A stretch of 64,000 bases of DNA from Hippophae tibetana (lineage: Eukaryota > Streptophyta > Magnoliopsida > Rosales > Elaeagnaceae). Shown piece by piece: positions 45,851 through 55,204 of this stretch (the first letter of the stretch is position 1; every line of letters starts with the position of its first letter). The DNA lies in NCBI GenBank assembly GCA_037013495.1, contig CM072811.1, forward strand, positions 39,199,452 through 39,263,451. Direction: 5' to 3'. The position numbers and the translations under genes are program-made. The notes under the pieces were generated by a model. That model was not told the DNA's origin, searched no databases, and saw only the letters and a list, made by a program, of their open reading frames with translations.

Positions 45851-47728
45851 TGATGAGCGAAAACCGGCATCGCCGATTCTTGCCAATACTTTGGTTTTAA
45901 TATTTATAAAACTCTCGCAAGTGCACGAATCATTTCGTAGAAAATGATAAGTATACTCCCAAGGTCGATCTAAGGAAGGAATGTATGTGGTTTTTAATTT
46001 ATTATTCAAACTTTTAAAAACGAAATTAAATCCTAAACATCCTGTCACGATAGTTTGGTTTTTGTGTTCCTAAACTAATAACATAAAAATAAACATATAT
46101 ACAGATTAATAAATATAATCTAATAACATAAAAATGAACATAGATAAAGATTCAATAAATATTTATGCAAATTTTATCATTTATATTAGTGGAGTATTTA
46201 TGGATATAATAACTAAATTAATTATGCTTGCTCATATTATCTAGGTCATTAAAGATATAAATTGATATTTTATTGATTCTCTCTTTTTTATATAAATACC
46301 ACCTTTGGTGGGGTTAGATATTCTTTGTTAACTAAACAAATCAATTAACACCTATGGGTGGGGTTGATAACTAATTTGGTTAATTAAATTAATTCCTTTT
46401 TCTAAGAGATTTGAAAATGAACCATTTAAATGCCACCTTTGGTGGGATTAGACAGTTTAAACTTTATTCAAGGTGTCCAAATTAAACCTAAGAATTTAGT
46501 TATCCGAGTACTAACTTTCAAGTTTTAAAACCACTACTGAAATCATGTTTTCAATACATTTTCACATAATAATTCTTATAAAAACTTTTGAAATAGAGCT
46601 TCACTCTAACTACCGGGCGATTGTACCAACAAATAAAAGAGTACTACTCTAAATTAGACCGGATAACTAAACCTTAAAATCTAATTTTCAGGTTTAAGTT
46701 TGTAATGAAAAATAATATATTTCTCTCTAACATTCTTAATATAAAATCATGAATAAAAATAAAATCAATTCATTTTAGAGATTTTTACCTATTTAATATT
46801 TCGCAAGCATAACAACGTTATTATTACATCATGTTTATAAACAGCCAGCACAGTTAAATTTAATCACAGACAAATTAAATATAACATGTAAGAATAAAGC
46901 ATAAAAACTAACTCTAAAGAAAAACTCCAAGCGGAATTTGCACTTCCATTTATTGAATCAAAAAGCTAATAAATTACAAAAACATTACAAGTTCCTCTCA
47001 AAAAGAGAAGAACTCTAAAACTAAGAGAATTTAACTAAAAACTAAGAAAGAAACTAAGAAAAGCTTAGAAACTAAGAAAGAAACTAAGAAAAACTCAAAA
47101 ACTAAGAAATGAGAGAAAGAAAGAAGAGAGAAGTGTGTTTTGAAGGTGTGTTTTGAAGTGAAGGGAAGGGGGGTATTTATAGGTGAGGATGGAGAGAAAA
47201 AATGAGTAAAAAAAATGTTAAAAAAATGTAAAAACGCGTAATGGAAATGCTGAGGTCATTAATGACGTCAGCATGACGTCATGGGAGCGGCTGCACGTGA
47301 AAAATGGGGCAAAAAGGCGTCGGCGCGAGTGAAAAGTAGCCACGCGATGAGGCGCGTGCGGATTGGAGGCCTGGCGTGCCGATTGGGGCACTGGGGCGCG
47401 CGGGCGCGCGCGGCTGGGCAGCTGGGCGCGATTTTCTCCTTTTTGATATTTTTGACCTTTTTGACCCATTTTGTCCAATTTTTCCATATTTGTTGACCTT
47501 TCCCCATTTATTTATTAATATATTTGTGATGTATTGCTTCAATTATTCCTCTTTGAGTCTTTAAGTTGCGTTTTTAAGCCAAAATACCTGAAAAACAATA
47601 AAAATACCCGTGATTCCGAAAAAGACAAATTTATATAAATATATGATAAAACATATAAATATATACATTTTTAATCAATTAATGTGCATAAAATCATGGT
47701 TATTTTAGTGCTTTTTGAGCACTCATCA
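45851..47728 (-). repeat. Athila-type 5' LTR, 1.88 kb
   Basis: On the plus strand it runs from TGATGAGCGAAAACC to GAGCACTCATCA, so both ends carry TGATGAG/CTCATCA inverted repeats. It contains a duplicated block with (C)CACCTTTGGTGGG(G/A)TTAGA near 46305, 46360 and 46430, AACTAAGAAAG repeats near 47035-47110, and a CpG-rich patch (47270-47440) unlike the rest of the window. Overlapping open frames in that patch reflect composition only. TGACGTCA-like words occur at about 47262-47282. Confidence 0.85.
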
Positions 47729-47799
47729 CTTACTATCATGAGTTTTTCTATGGTTACTACTTTGGGGATACCTTTTTCATAGTAACATTGTAGCAACTT

Positions 47800-48290
47800 T
47801 TAGTTTTTCTTAGTCGATCCTTATTTCTTTTATACCATCCTTAGTTGGGTATTTAATGACTTGGTGGTAAGTTGATGGGATGGCCTTTATTTTACGTGTC
47901 CAAGTCTACCTAAAATTGTGTTGTAATGAGTTAGGATGTCAATCACCACAAAGTTCATCTTAATAATAGAACCTGTTACATTTACTTGTAATACCACCAT
48001 CCTAATAGCATATATGGTGTTGTTGAATTCTACCAAAGGCATCTTCTTCTTAGTAATATTACTATCTGTCATTCATAACTCTTGCATGTCTATAAGGAAT
48101 AGGAGATCTACTGAGCTTTTAGTATAAATTAAGATCCTATAGCTATCACATGATCCCACCCGAAGCATGAACACCAAAGAATTGTTATACGGAGATGACA
48201 TGTTGTCATTACTGGTGAAAATGATAGAGGTGGAAGGTGACCATTCATGTAAATTATAAATGTAAGGATCCCTAGACATTTCTCATATAT
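47800..48290 (-). pseudogene. Tat protease remnant
   Basis: The open piece 48072-47887 holds MPLVEFNNTIYAIRMVVLQV and FVVIDILTHYNTILGRLGHV. The latter matches the end of the Gypsy-Tat protease ('F-x-V-x-D-x-x-x-x-Y-N-A-I-L-G-R-x-x-L'). The active-site Asp lies in a damaged upstream part (about 48200), where an 'I-Y-T-K-S-S-V-D-L-L-F-L' segment corresponds to 'D-x-G-S-S-V-D-I-L'. Confidence 0.75.
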
Positions 48291-48499
48291 ATCTCTTTTT
48301 TGCATTATTGGAGGCCTTATTAACTTCGGGTCCTCCATATATAGAGTATATGGTCCTCAAATTACCTTCATTACACTACTCTACCCTATTTTCAGGTAGT
48401 GTAGGTAACCTCAGTACTTTTCATTATGACTGGTGCTCTACGTACCCTTATGTTATTATTCCTAAAAAAGTCACCCATGTAATCATTGGATAATAAAAC

Positions 48500-49850
48500 T
48501 TTAATATCTTACAATCTTGCGTTTTGTGCCCAATGTCTATATGAAAAGCACTCCATTTAGAAGTTGCCATCATAGGTGCTCTCACTTTTGGTGGCCATTT
48601 GACATTCTATTCATTTTTTATCCTCAAAATAGCCTTAAACAAACTTACTCTTAAAGGTGGACCCCTAAAAGGCAAGAATTATCTTCCAACTTAAGATTCC
48701 TAGACCATTGGCTTCCTTCTTTGTGGTTCAGGGTGAAATATTTATTTCTAGTAGCAACCATTTTATCTGGAACCATTCTATCCAAACTCATTTTTCTTTT
48801 TTCTTTTTCTGGGGAAACTTCCACAACTACTTTCCCCTTCTTGCTAAGTCTGAGCTCTCGCTCAAGGCTAACAAATTTTATAACTTTATCATATGTTTCC
48901 TCTATGGAATGTGGCATAATATTTTTCAATTTGGTAAACAAGTTTGAACTCTTTAACAAACCTTGCTTGAATGCTTCAACCACTATTGAACTAGGATAAT
49001 CTACGATTTCTATCTTTTTCCCCTAAATCTCCTCATGTACTCTTCCATATACTCATCATTTCCCTAAGTAATTGAGAAAAATATGATAGGACTCCTTTCT
49101 TATAGCCTTGTTACTTACGTTATTGGTGATGAATAATTTTTCAAATTATGCGAAGGAAGTAATAGTATGAGGTGTCAGGTTGTTGAACCACTTCTATACA
49201 CCATCATATAGGGTAGCTAAAGAGAGTTTACACATCATGACATCTCTCTTCTCTTGAGTAAGACTCACTGGTGCCATAGTCATTTTGAAGTGGAATACAT
49301 GAGTCACGAGATCTTTAATTCCTTGAAAATCAGGGCATTTAAAAGCATTGAGCTAAAGAAGACACACAAAACTACTCATAATCTCTATCAATGTCATGGT
49401 GAGACTTTCCCTTATCGCTCTTTTTATTTTTCTCCTCGAGAGCTTGAAAATATGTCTCTTATAATCTTCCTTCTTCAAGCAGTTTCTTATTATTGTACAC
49501 AACTGCCTTTAACTCAAATTGGGCTAACTGTGCTTCAACTTGGGCATTATGGTGTAACACCATTAAATTTTCCACTATTCTAGGCTCATTTATTCCTTAT
49601 ATCATCTCTACCACTTCAATTACTTCCACAATATAATCTGCTTGTAAAGCAGCTTCTAGTGGATTGACTGTTCTTGTTTGAGCAAGTAGCTCTATATTTT
49701 CTTGTCTCATCTCTTGGAATTCTCTTCTAAGCTTGAGGAGTAGTTGTTGTGTAAGGTCGGCATAATCTAGTTCCATCTCATTAGCCAGCAACATTGTTAC
49801 TTCAACTCGGGCACCAACCAAGGTGTAGAATATTGGTAAAAACACGGGGT
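48500..49850 (-). pseudogene. Tat gag remnant
   Basis: The open piece 49845-49597 has LDYADLTQQLLLKLRREFQE and MRQENIELLAQTRTV, a coiled-coil N-terminus usual for Tat gag. Piece 48983-48651 has MVEAFKQGLLKSSNLFTKLK and IMPHSIEETYDKVIKFVSLE, matching the end of the Tat gag domain. At about 48575-48500, FHIDIGHKTQDCKILK corresponds to the 'C-x-F-H-x-D-x-G-H-x-T-E-D-C-x-x-L-K' knuckle, with the first Cys lost. Middle parts are frameshifted. Confidence 0.8.
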
Positions 49851-49961
49851 GAATTTTTTCTTTTAGAATTTCTCTCTAAAGCTCGAGGTAAATTCTGAAA
49901 AATACGGGTCAAAAATGAAAAGTTTGATCTCTGATCTTGAGCCCTACGGTAGGCATCAAAA

Positions 49962-50323
49962 TATTGGAAATGATTCAATTTAGAGAAAGAAATTAGAGGA
50001 TGTTGTAAAATAAGAATAAATGTGTCTGGTTTAGTACCAGGTTCATACCCACACACATAAAGGGCATTACAAGTACATGTGTCGATTACATAGGGTAATA
50101 AATGATCATGTGTTAGAAGGTTATAATAGTAAAAGCATAAACTACTCTAAGTGTGACCACATTGTAAGACTGAGTTGGTGATCAAACCTCTTGTGTTTCA
50201 TAGGTTAAGGTTACTCCAAATGTTTAGATTTAAGGAGCGATCAAGATCCAAGTCTAGGGCACTGTTTCTCATGGCTCGGGTACTATAAATGCCAAGCAAT
50301 AGTTCATACCTTATGTTCAAACA
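49962..50323 (-). repeat. Tat element 5' LTR (right copy)
   Basis: Pairs with 38190-38545. Just inside it the element's strand reads TTTTGATGCCTACCGTAGGG, a likely decayed primer-binding region. Outer end TTATGTTCAAACA followed by AGAAT. Confidence 0.85.
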
Positions 50324-50589
50324 AGAATTCTTTCGAAGAAACAAGTTCTCATATATTTTGATCTTGATTTGAATATGTATTCATGTAAACACATATTTCA
50401 TACATATTAGCATGTGTTCTTGTGCTATTAGTTTGAACACAGCTTCAATCCTTTAATATGTTTTTTATGCACACGTATTATTTACATTTTTCTAAAAGAA
50501 AAGTTCAACTTCTTATTTTAAGGTCTATAAGACTAAAGTTTAAACCATGTCTTGCATATAGATAAGATATTGCTAGTTTAAAAAAAAGG
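50324..50589. other. AT-rich spacer, no gene seen
   Basis: Possibly upstream part of the following LINE ORF1 fragment, but too decayed to tell. Confidence 0.4.
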
Positions 50590-50958
50590 ATTACAACCTG
50601 ACAGTTTAGGAACTTAAATTCAATTGAACAACATTTTGGATTCATGCTCATGGTATTCATTTTGCTGCAATGAAGCAATCGAATGTTGAGAAATTTGCTA
50701 AGATAGCTGGCATTATCATCCAAACATACTTTGAGGATGATGAGCATTTCAGCAATATAAATTTTTTAAGGTTCAGAATTGAAATTGGCGTCCATGAACC
50801 CATAGCTAGACGAGTGAAAATGCCAAGGAAGACATTGATACAATCTTCTTCGGAAAATTCAAATATCTGGGTAGAGTTCAAATATGACTACCAGGATTCT
50901 ATACAAAGTGCGGTAGATTGGATCATTTTGCTGTGGCATGTCATCTTCAAGAACATCT
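50590..50958 (+). pseudogene. LINE ORF1 (gag-like) fragment with decayed zinc knuckle
   Basis: Frames here give FWIHAHGIHFAAMKQSNVEK, then FEDDEHFSNINFLRFRIEIG, IARRVKMP and NSNIWVEFKYD. After a frameshift, FYTKCGRLDHFAVAC follows. This is the order in plant LINE ORF1 of the DUF4283 type: 'F-W-V-x-x-H-G-L-P ... x-x-x-x-R-x-R-V-x-I-D-x-x-x-P-L-x-R ... W-V-x-F-x-Y-E-x-L-P-x-F-C-x-x-C-G-x-L-G-H-x-x-x-x-C'. The first knuckle Cys is Tyr. It is cut at its 3' side by the LTR of Copia-C, so Copia-C inserted in this LINE. The open frame 50670-50978 covers most of it. Confidence 0.75.
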
Positions 50959-51157
50959 TGTTAATAAATTATTATTAGTGGTATATTAGTTGTGTACAAC
51001 TAATATACTTTATCAGTTGTATATTAGTTGTATACAACTAATATACTTTTCTTAAAAGCACTTTTCCTAAAATGCATATTCCTATTTTCCTGTATTTATA
51101 CTTGTATTATCATTCATTGTAATTAAGATTAATAAACACATTTTCAGTATATTTAAC
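50959..51157 (+). repeat. Copia-C 5' LTR with tandem palindromes
   Basis: Starts TGTTAATAAATT and ends just before the primer site. It holds two 28-bp palindromic copies, 50981-51008 (two central mismatches) and 51019-51046 (perfect). Each has the half-site GTATATTAGTTGTA or GTATATTAGTTGT. A TATA-like TGTATTTATAC lies at about 51092 and a polyadenylation-type AATAAA at 51131. About 200 bp is short but normal for some plant Copia LTRs. Confidence 0.8.
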
Positions 51158-51158
51158 T

Positions 51159-51170
51159 TGGTATCAGAGA
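51159..51170 (+). other. Copia-C primer-binding site (TGGTATCAGAGA)
   Basis: TGGTATCAGAGA follows the LTR with a one-base gap and matches the initiator tRNA-Met primer site of plant Copia elements. Confidence 0.9.
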
Positions 51171-51212
51171 AGGAAAGAAAAGAATTTTTTTTTTACAGGT
51201 TTCTGAGTTTTT

Positions 51213-51318
51213 GAGCAGCGCCGCCTATACAGGAGCGCCTCCGTCAGCATCGGTGCCATTAATCTGAGCAGCACCGCCTATACAGGAGTGTCGCCATCAG
51301 TATCAGTGCCATTAATCT
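51213..51318 (+). repeat. 53-bp tandem duplication in the Copia-C leader
   Basis: GAGCAGC(G/A)CCGCCTATACAG through TGCCATTAATCT occurs at 51213 and 51266 with several differences, mostly C/T and G/A. Confidence 0.9.
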
Positions 51319-51345
51319 TCTCGCGTCGTTCACTGCATTTTCCAG

Positions 51346-51570
51346 CCCTGCGCCGTCCAGCTCGTGCAGCAGCTCCAGCCCTGCGTCGTTCAGCTCGCGC
51401 AGCAGCTCCAACCCTGCACCGTCCAGCTCGCGCAGCAGCTCCAGCTCTGTGCCGTCCAGCTCGCACAGCAGCTCCAACCCTGAGCCGTCCAGCCCGTCCA
51501 GCAGCTCCAACCCTGCGCCATCCAGCTCGCGCAGCAGCTTCTGCACTGCACCGTCCAACTCCTGCATGAC
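51346..51570 (+). repeat. 33-bp minisatellite in the Copia-C leader, about 6.5 units
   Basis: Units start CCCTGCGCCGTCCAGCTCG and end CAGCAGCTCCAG or CAGCAGCTCCAA, at 51346, 51379, 51412, 51445, 51478 and 51511, plus a decayed seventh. Because 33 is divisible by three, open frames appear on both strands (51288-51569 plus; 51624-51259 minus, with an L-D-G-A-G-L-E-L-L-x-E repeat). I regard these as composition effects: they lie upstream of gag in an untranslated leader. Confidence 0.9.
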
Positions 51571-51688
51571 TTTGTGATTCCACAGTTCTCTTTTGTGTGT
51601 CTGCAGTTCTCTAAAAAATTTCAACTTCTGTCCCTAAAATTTTTTAGCCTTTAGTTTCTTTTAATCTGGCTTGCCCTACCCATCAACC

Positions 51689-51830
51689 CAACCCGGCCCA
51701 ATCTGTCTTAGTCCAAGCCCATCAGCTAGACAACCCACTTAGTCTAACCCGACCCATCAGTCCAACCCGGCCCAATCTGTCTTAGTCCAAGCCCATCAGC
51801 TAGACAACTCACTTAGTCCAACCCGGCCCA
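51689..51830 (+). repeat. 74-bp tandem duplication just upstream of Copia-C gag
   Basis: AACCCGGCCCAATCTGTCTT and the following AGTCCAAGCCCATCAGCTAG occur at 51689 and 51763; part of a third copy (TCCAACCCGGCCCA) ends in an A9 run. Confidence 0.9.
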
Positions 51831-51867
51831 AAAAAAAAATTCCGCTGCACACTATATTATTACTTCA

Positions 51868-52542
51868 ATGGAAGATTCAAGACAACATCAAGTTTCCAGA
51901 ATTAATGAAGTTTCAAAATTTGAAGTTTTTGTTAAAAGTTCAGAAATTGGTTCTTTCGGGGGAACTAAACTTAATGGTACAAATTTTCGAACATGGAAAA
52001 AAGTTATGTCTGTTTATCTTCGTAGGATGCATAAGATAGGACATGTATCTGGATCAATCAGGGCTCATAGTCAAGATGATATAGAAGCTTATACTAGGTG
52101 GGAAGATGATGATGGCTTTGTAATGTCAATTCTATTTAGAGCCATCACTGATGATATATTACCAATGGTGGAAGAATGTGAAACTACTGAGTCTATATGG
52201 AATACCTTAAGCGATCTTTATACAAATGAGTCTGACTTTATTCAAGTTCATGAACTCATGTGCAAAGCTACTGGCATGCAACAGAATGGGCAACTAGTAT
52301 CTCTATTTTTTACCAAGCTGAAAAATGTATGGGCTGAAATTGATCAAAAACGCCCATGCAAAATTAAAAATCCAGAAGATCTTTTGTGGTACCAGAAGAA
52401 GAAGGAGCTTGAGCGAGTACATGCCTTTTTAAGAGGCCTTGATACCAAACATAATAGTGCTAAAGGCGAATTTCTTCGAATGTCAGACCCTCCAAGCTTG
52501 ACTACTGCCTTTACATACATTCGTAAAGATGAATCTCAGTAG
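51868..52542 (+). CDS. Copia-C gag protein (UBN2-type), N-terminal open part
   Basis: A 224-residue open frame starting MEDSRQHQVSRINEV. GTKLNGTNFRTWKKVMSVYL is the start of plant Copia gag ('L-x-G-x-N-Y-x-x-W'). Then come ESIWNTLSDLYTNESDFIQV, QLVSLFFTKLKNVWAEID and RVHAFLRGLDTKHNSAKGEF, all in the expected order. The frame ends in a stop (TAG) after DESQ. The same frame continues beyond it for about 70 codons with two further stops to the zinc knuckle, so the stop truncates the original protein. The ATG is preferred because it opens the frame and lies 10 bases after the AT-rich leader end. Confidence 0.8.
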   Translation: MEDSRQHQVSRINEVSKFEVFVKSSEIGSFGGTKLNGTNFRTWKKVMSVYLRRMHKIGHVSGSIRAHSQDDIEAYTRWEDDDGFVMSILFRAITDDILPMVEECETTESIWNTLSDLYTNESDFIQVHELMCKATGMQQNGQLVSLFFTKLKNVWAEIDQKRPCKIKNPEDLLWYQKKKELERVHAFLRGLDTKHNSAKGEFLRMSDPPSLTTAFTYIRKDESQ

Positions 52543-52746
52543 GAAATTCTTCAACAGGCACAAGTTGAGGTATCAAGTCTAGCCATTCAAGCCAAATTAA
52601 AGGCACCTTTTCTCCAGTAGCAAAATTTAGTTCCACTACATCAGTAGGGACCTCCACCAGGCTTTCCCAATCGCTATCATTCTCACTGCTCTTATTGCAA
52701 TGAACATGGGCATCTTCGTGAGATTTGTTGGAAACTGTATCCACAC
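52543..52746 (+). pseudogene. Copia-C gag C-terminus with intact CCHC zinc knuckle
   Basis: In frame with gag but after its stop: QQAQVEVSSLAIQAKLKAPF, a stop, a short proline-rich stretch, then CSYCNEHGHLREIC at 52687-52728, a complete CX2CX4HX4C knuckle followed by WKLYPHLK. It would bind the element's RNA. Confidence 0.85.
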
Positions 52747-53823
52747 TTGAAACCAAAACGACAACAGGGGTATCGTTCTAAAGCAAAAGCAGCTGCAGTG
52801 CAAATTTTCCAAGAACTAGACTACTATGGACAGAATCATCCTATGGAATATGGAGGTATCCCTACAGCTTCAATAACTAGTCGTGGTAAGATTGGTATGA
52901 CCTTAAATGTTTCTCACTCTGTTGGGTCTAATACTTGGATTATTGATTCTGATGCATCTGATCATATGACCTATGATAAATCTTATTTTAATGAGTTATC
53001 TCCCCCACCAGTGTCTTATGTTACAAATGCTAATGGTGAGGCCTTTTCTGTCTTAGGAAAGGGGTCAGTTCATATCACTCCATCTTTACAGCTCCATAAT
53101 TTTTTATATGTACCTGACTTATCTCATCACTTAATATCTGTCCCACAGTTAAATATTGAGTCTAAATGTTCTGTAACCTTTTATCCTATGTATGTGATTT
53201 TTCAGGACCTTCTTACCAGGGAAATAATTGGTCGAGGGTATCTGAGGGGCAGGTTGTTCCATTTAGATCAGAACTACGGAGGGGAGAAACCAGGAGCACG
53301 GGCACGCACTGCATTGACTTCTAGTTCCGATAAGCTAAGTGAAATTTGGTTGTGGCATCGCCGCTTAGGGCATCCATCTTTTAGTCTTATGAAAAAAACC
53401 ATGCCCACTTTATTTATTGGTGTTAATGAGACTATTTTACATTGTGAGACTTGTGTTTTGGCCAAGAGCCATCGTATTAATTATTCTCCTAGTATTTCTA
53501 ATAAAAGTACTATTCCTTTTGAATTAATTCATTCCGATGTTTGGGGACCATCTAAAGAGCCCACTATATCGGGTACAAGGTTATCATGGATCTCTCTTCT
53601 TAGAACAAAAGATGAAGTTTTTTCATTTTTTCAAAATTTTCTTAGCCTCATTCAAACACAATACAATGACATCATTCGGATCCTCCGTTCTGAGAATGGG
53701 GGGGAATATGTTAATCATGTTTTTCAAGATTTTTTCAAAACACATGGGATTATTCACCAAACAACTTGTCTGCAAACACCGGAACAAAATGGAGTGTCTG
53801 AAAAAAAATCGCCATTTACTTGA
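52747..53823 (+). pseudogene. Copia-C protease, GAG-pre-integrase and integrase, open 358-codon stretch
   Basis: Protease: TWIIDSDASDHMTYDKSYF, where D-S-G-A-S has Asp for Gly, which should impair the active site. Then LHNFLYVPDLSHHLISVPQL. GAG-pre-integrase: WLWHRRLGHPSFSLMKK and HCETCVLAKSHR. Integrase core: LIHSDVWGPSKEPTISGTR, jumping directly to LSWISLLRTKDEVFSFFQNF. The usual 'x-F-V-x-F-I-D-D-x-T-R' segment is missing (about a dozen residues). ILRSENGGEYVNHVF has Glu for the second catalytic Asp; TCLQTPEQNGVSEKK holds the Glu. The frame ends at 53823 after an A8 run that shifts it. Confidence 0.9.
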
Positions 53824-54598
53824 TATGGCTCGTGCACTCTTATTTAGTGCTTATATGCCAAAAAACCTTTGGGGTGATGTTGTACAAGATTCCGCCCATC
53901 TCATCAATCGTCTCCCGTCTAGTGTCCTTAATGGAAAAATCCCATTCCAAATTCTCGCATCTTACGTCTCCTTACCATCCTTCCATAATCATCCTACCCG
54001 TGTATTTGGTTGTGTTATTTTTGTGCATGTTCCTAAAAATCAAAGGTCTAAATTAGATACTCGGGCAATTAAATGTGTGTTTGTTGGTTATGGAAGTTAT
54101 CAAAAACGGTACAAGTGCTTCCATCCACCAACCAGAAAGTATTATGTCACTATGGATGTTACCTTCTTTGAGGACACGAGTTATTTTTCCTCACCTGATA
54201 CTGCTCGTCAGGGGGAGAATACATATTTCGAAGAATTGTATCATGGTGAGGGGGAGGCATTAGAAGAATCACCAGTCATTGCAAAAGCAGATGCTCCAAG
54301 TAGTCAAGCACCAAATTCGCTTACAGCAAATGAAGTGGAAGACACAACTGTTCCCTTAAGCATTACTCCTACCCATGATCAACAACTCCCTGATACTGAA
54401 GGTCACTCATTTGAGGTATGTACACCCCCTGATACTAATAACATTGAGTCTAATGTTGGACAATATGTGTTACCCAAAAGGTCTACTCGAGGTCAACTAG
54501 CCAAAAGGTATGAACTAAATATTCATGCAAAATCAAAATACCTAGTAGCCAATTACATGTCCACTAAATATTATCTAAGTCATATGAATCATTTGTGA
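53800..54598 (+). pseudogene. Copia-C integrase C-terminus and spacer, after the frameshift
   Basis: The next frame continues NRHLLDMARALLFSAYMPKN, then NLWGDVVQDSAHLINRLPSS, VFGCVIFVHVPKNQRSKLD, KCVFVGYGSYQKRYKCFHPP and YYVTMDVTFFEDTSYF. These are the usual Copia blocks ('x-x-x-L-L-x-x-A-R-A-L-x...W-G-x-A-V...N-R-x-P-S...F-G-C...K-C-x-F-L-G-Y...K-G-Y-K-C'). A Ser/Thr/Pro-rich spacer and LPKRSTRGQLAKRYE lead to RT. The shift lies at the A8 run 53811-53818. Confidence 0.9.
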
Positions 54599-55204
54599 AT
54601 CAAATATCTCATGTATCAGTACCTAACAAAGTGCAGGATGCGTTGGGAGATCCAATATGGAGAAAGGCAATGGCTGAAGAGATGGAAGCGTTACAGAAGA
54701 ATGATACTTGGCAACTGGTGCCACCACCACAAGGAAAAAAGGCAGTTGGTTGTCGATGGGTGTTTACTGTTAGGTATGGAAGTATCTCGATCTAAACAAT
54801 GACTCTTCTGATCCCGATGAAAGTATACCTTAAATCTATTGATTGAAACTTGTAATTTAAGTTGTGCCTCTAAAGATACACCTATTGAAGTAAATCACGG
54901 TTTTGACAATGTATCCCAATCAAATTCCAACCAACGAGGAGAGATATCAAAGATTTGTAGGAAAATTGATTTATTTGACTCATACCTGACTTGGTTTATC
55001 TTATGTTGTTAGTGTGGTAAGTTAGCTCATGCATAATCCGAGTAAGCGATACATTGATGTTGTGAACCATATCTTGGCCAATTTGAAGTCCCCTCATAGC
55101 AAAGGAATTTTCTCTCAAAACATAGACACCTAGAAATCATACATTACATTAGATATGATTTTACGGGTTTTAAGATGGATAGAAAATCTATTTCAGGATA
55201 CCTT
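54595..55204 (+). pseudogene. Copia-C reverse transcriptase/RNase H, most of RT deleted
   Basis: RT starts normally: DPIWRKAMAEEMEALQKNDT, TWQLVPPPQGKKAVGCRWVF. At about 54780 similarity jumps to a segment like KYVLNLLIETCNLSC, then ERYQRFVGKLIYLT-type and SYVVSVVS...LMHNPSKRYID sequence, which belong to the end of RT and the start of RNase H. The YVDD box and all central RT motifs are missing, an internal deletion of roughly half a kilobase or more. The end at 55204 abuts LTR-like sequence. Confidence 0.85.

Larger units (their letters stand above)
44957..47728 (-). mobile_element. nested Athila-type fragment: 5' LTR, PBS and gag, truncated after gag
   Basis: Read on the minus strand: a 1.88-kb LTR, a primer-binding site, a leader, and most of an Athila-type gag that breaks off at 44957. 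No pol and no 3' LTR are present. The piece lies exactly between the Tat protease (upstream) and Tat RT (downstream). Truncation of the 3' part points to deletion after insertion. The single-stop gag suggests it is younger than its Tat host. Confidence 0.8.
38190..50323 (-). mobile_element. Tat-lineage Ty3/Gypsy retrotransposon, minus strand, with two nested insertions
   Basis: LTRs of 0.36 kb flank, in minus-strand order, gag, protease, RT, RNase H and integrase, followed by a long 3' region with a degenerate antisense ORF. This is the layout of Tat-type elements. Two insertions interrupt it: an Athila-type fragment between protease and RT (44957-47728) and a solo LTR in the integrase (41592-43047). 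The 5 bp outside the LTRs are AGTAT (left) and AGAAT (right), a plausible decayed target duplication. Without the insertions the element would be about 7.9 kb. All genes are broken. Confidence 0.85.
50959..55204 (+). mobile_element. Ty1/Copia retrotransposon (Copia-C), plus strand, 3' end lost
   Basis: A short 5' LTR, a tRNA-Met primer site, a repeat-rich leader, gag, protease, integrase and parts of RT and RNase H follow on the plus strand. It is the best preserved polyprotein of the window: gag is open and long stretches of pol remain open. It is nevertheless dead: a deletion in the integrase, a frameshift in an A-run and loss of most of RT. The 3' LTR is absent; similarity stops at about 55204, where LTR-type sequence begins. 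Confidence 0.9.

Noticed and set aside
47218-47564. Four overlapping open frames on both strands, Arg/Ala/Pro-rich
   Set aside because: They coincide with the CpG-rich patch of a Gypsy LTR, where stop codons are rare by composition; none has a recognisable domain.
51259-51624. Repeat protein with L-D-G-A-G-L-E-L-L units on the minus strand (and an Ala/Pro-rich frame on the plus strand)
   Set aside because: Both arise from the 33-bp minisatellite in the untranslated leader of Copia-C; the period is a multiple of three, so several frames stay open without selection.
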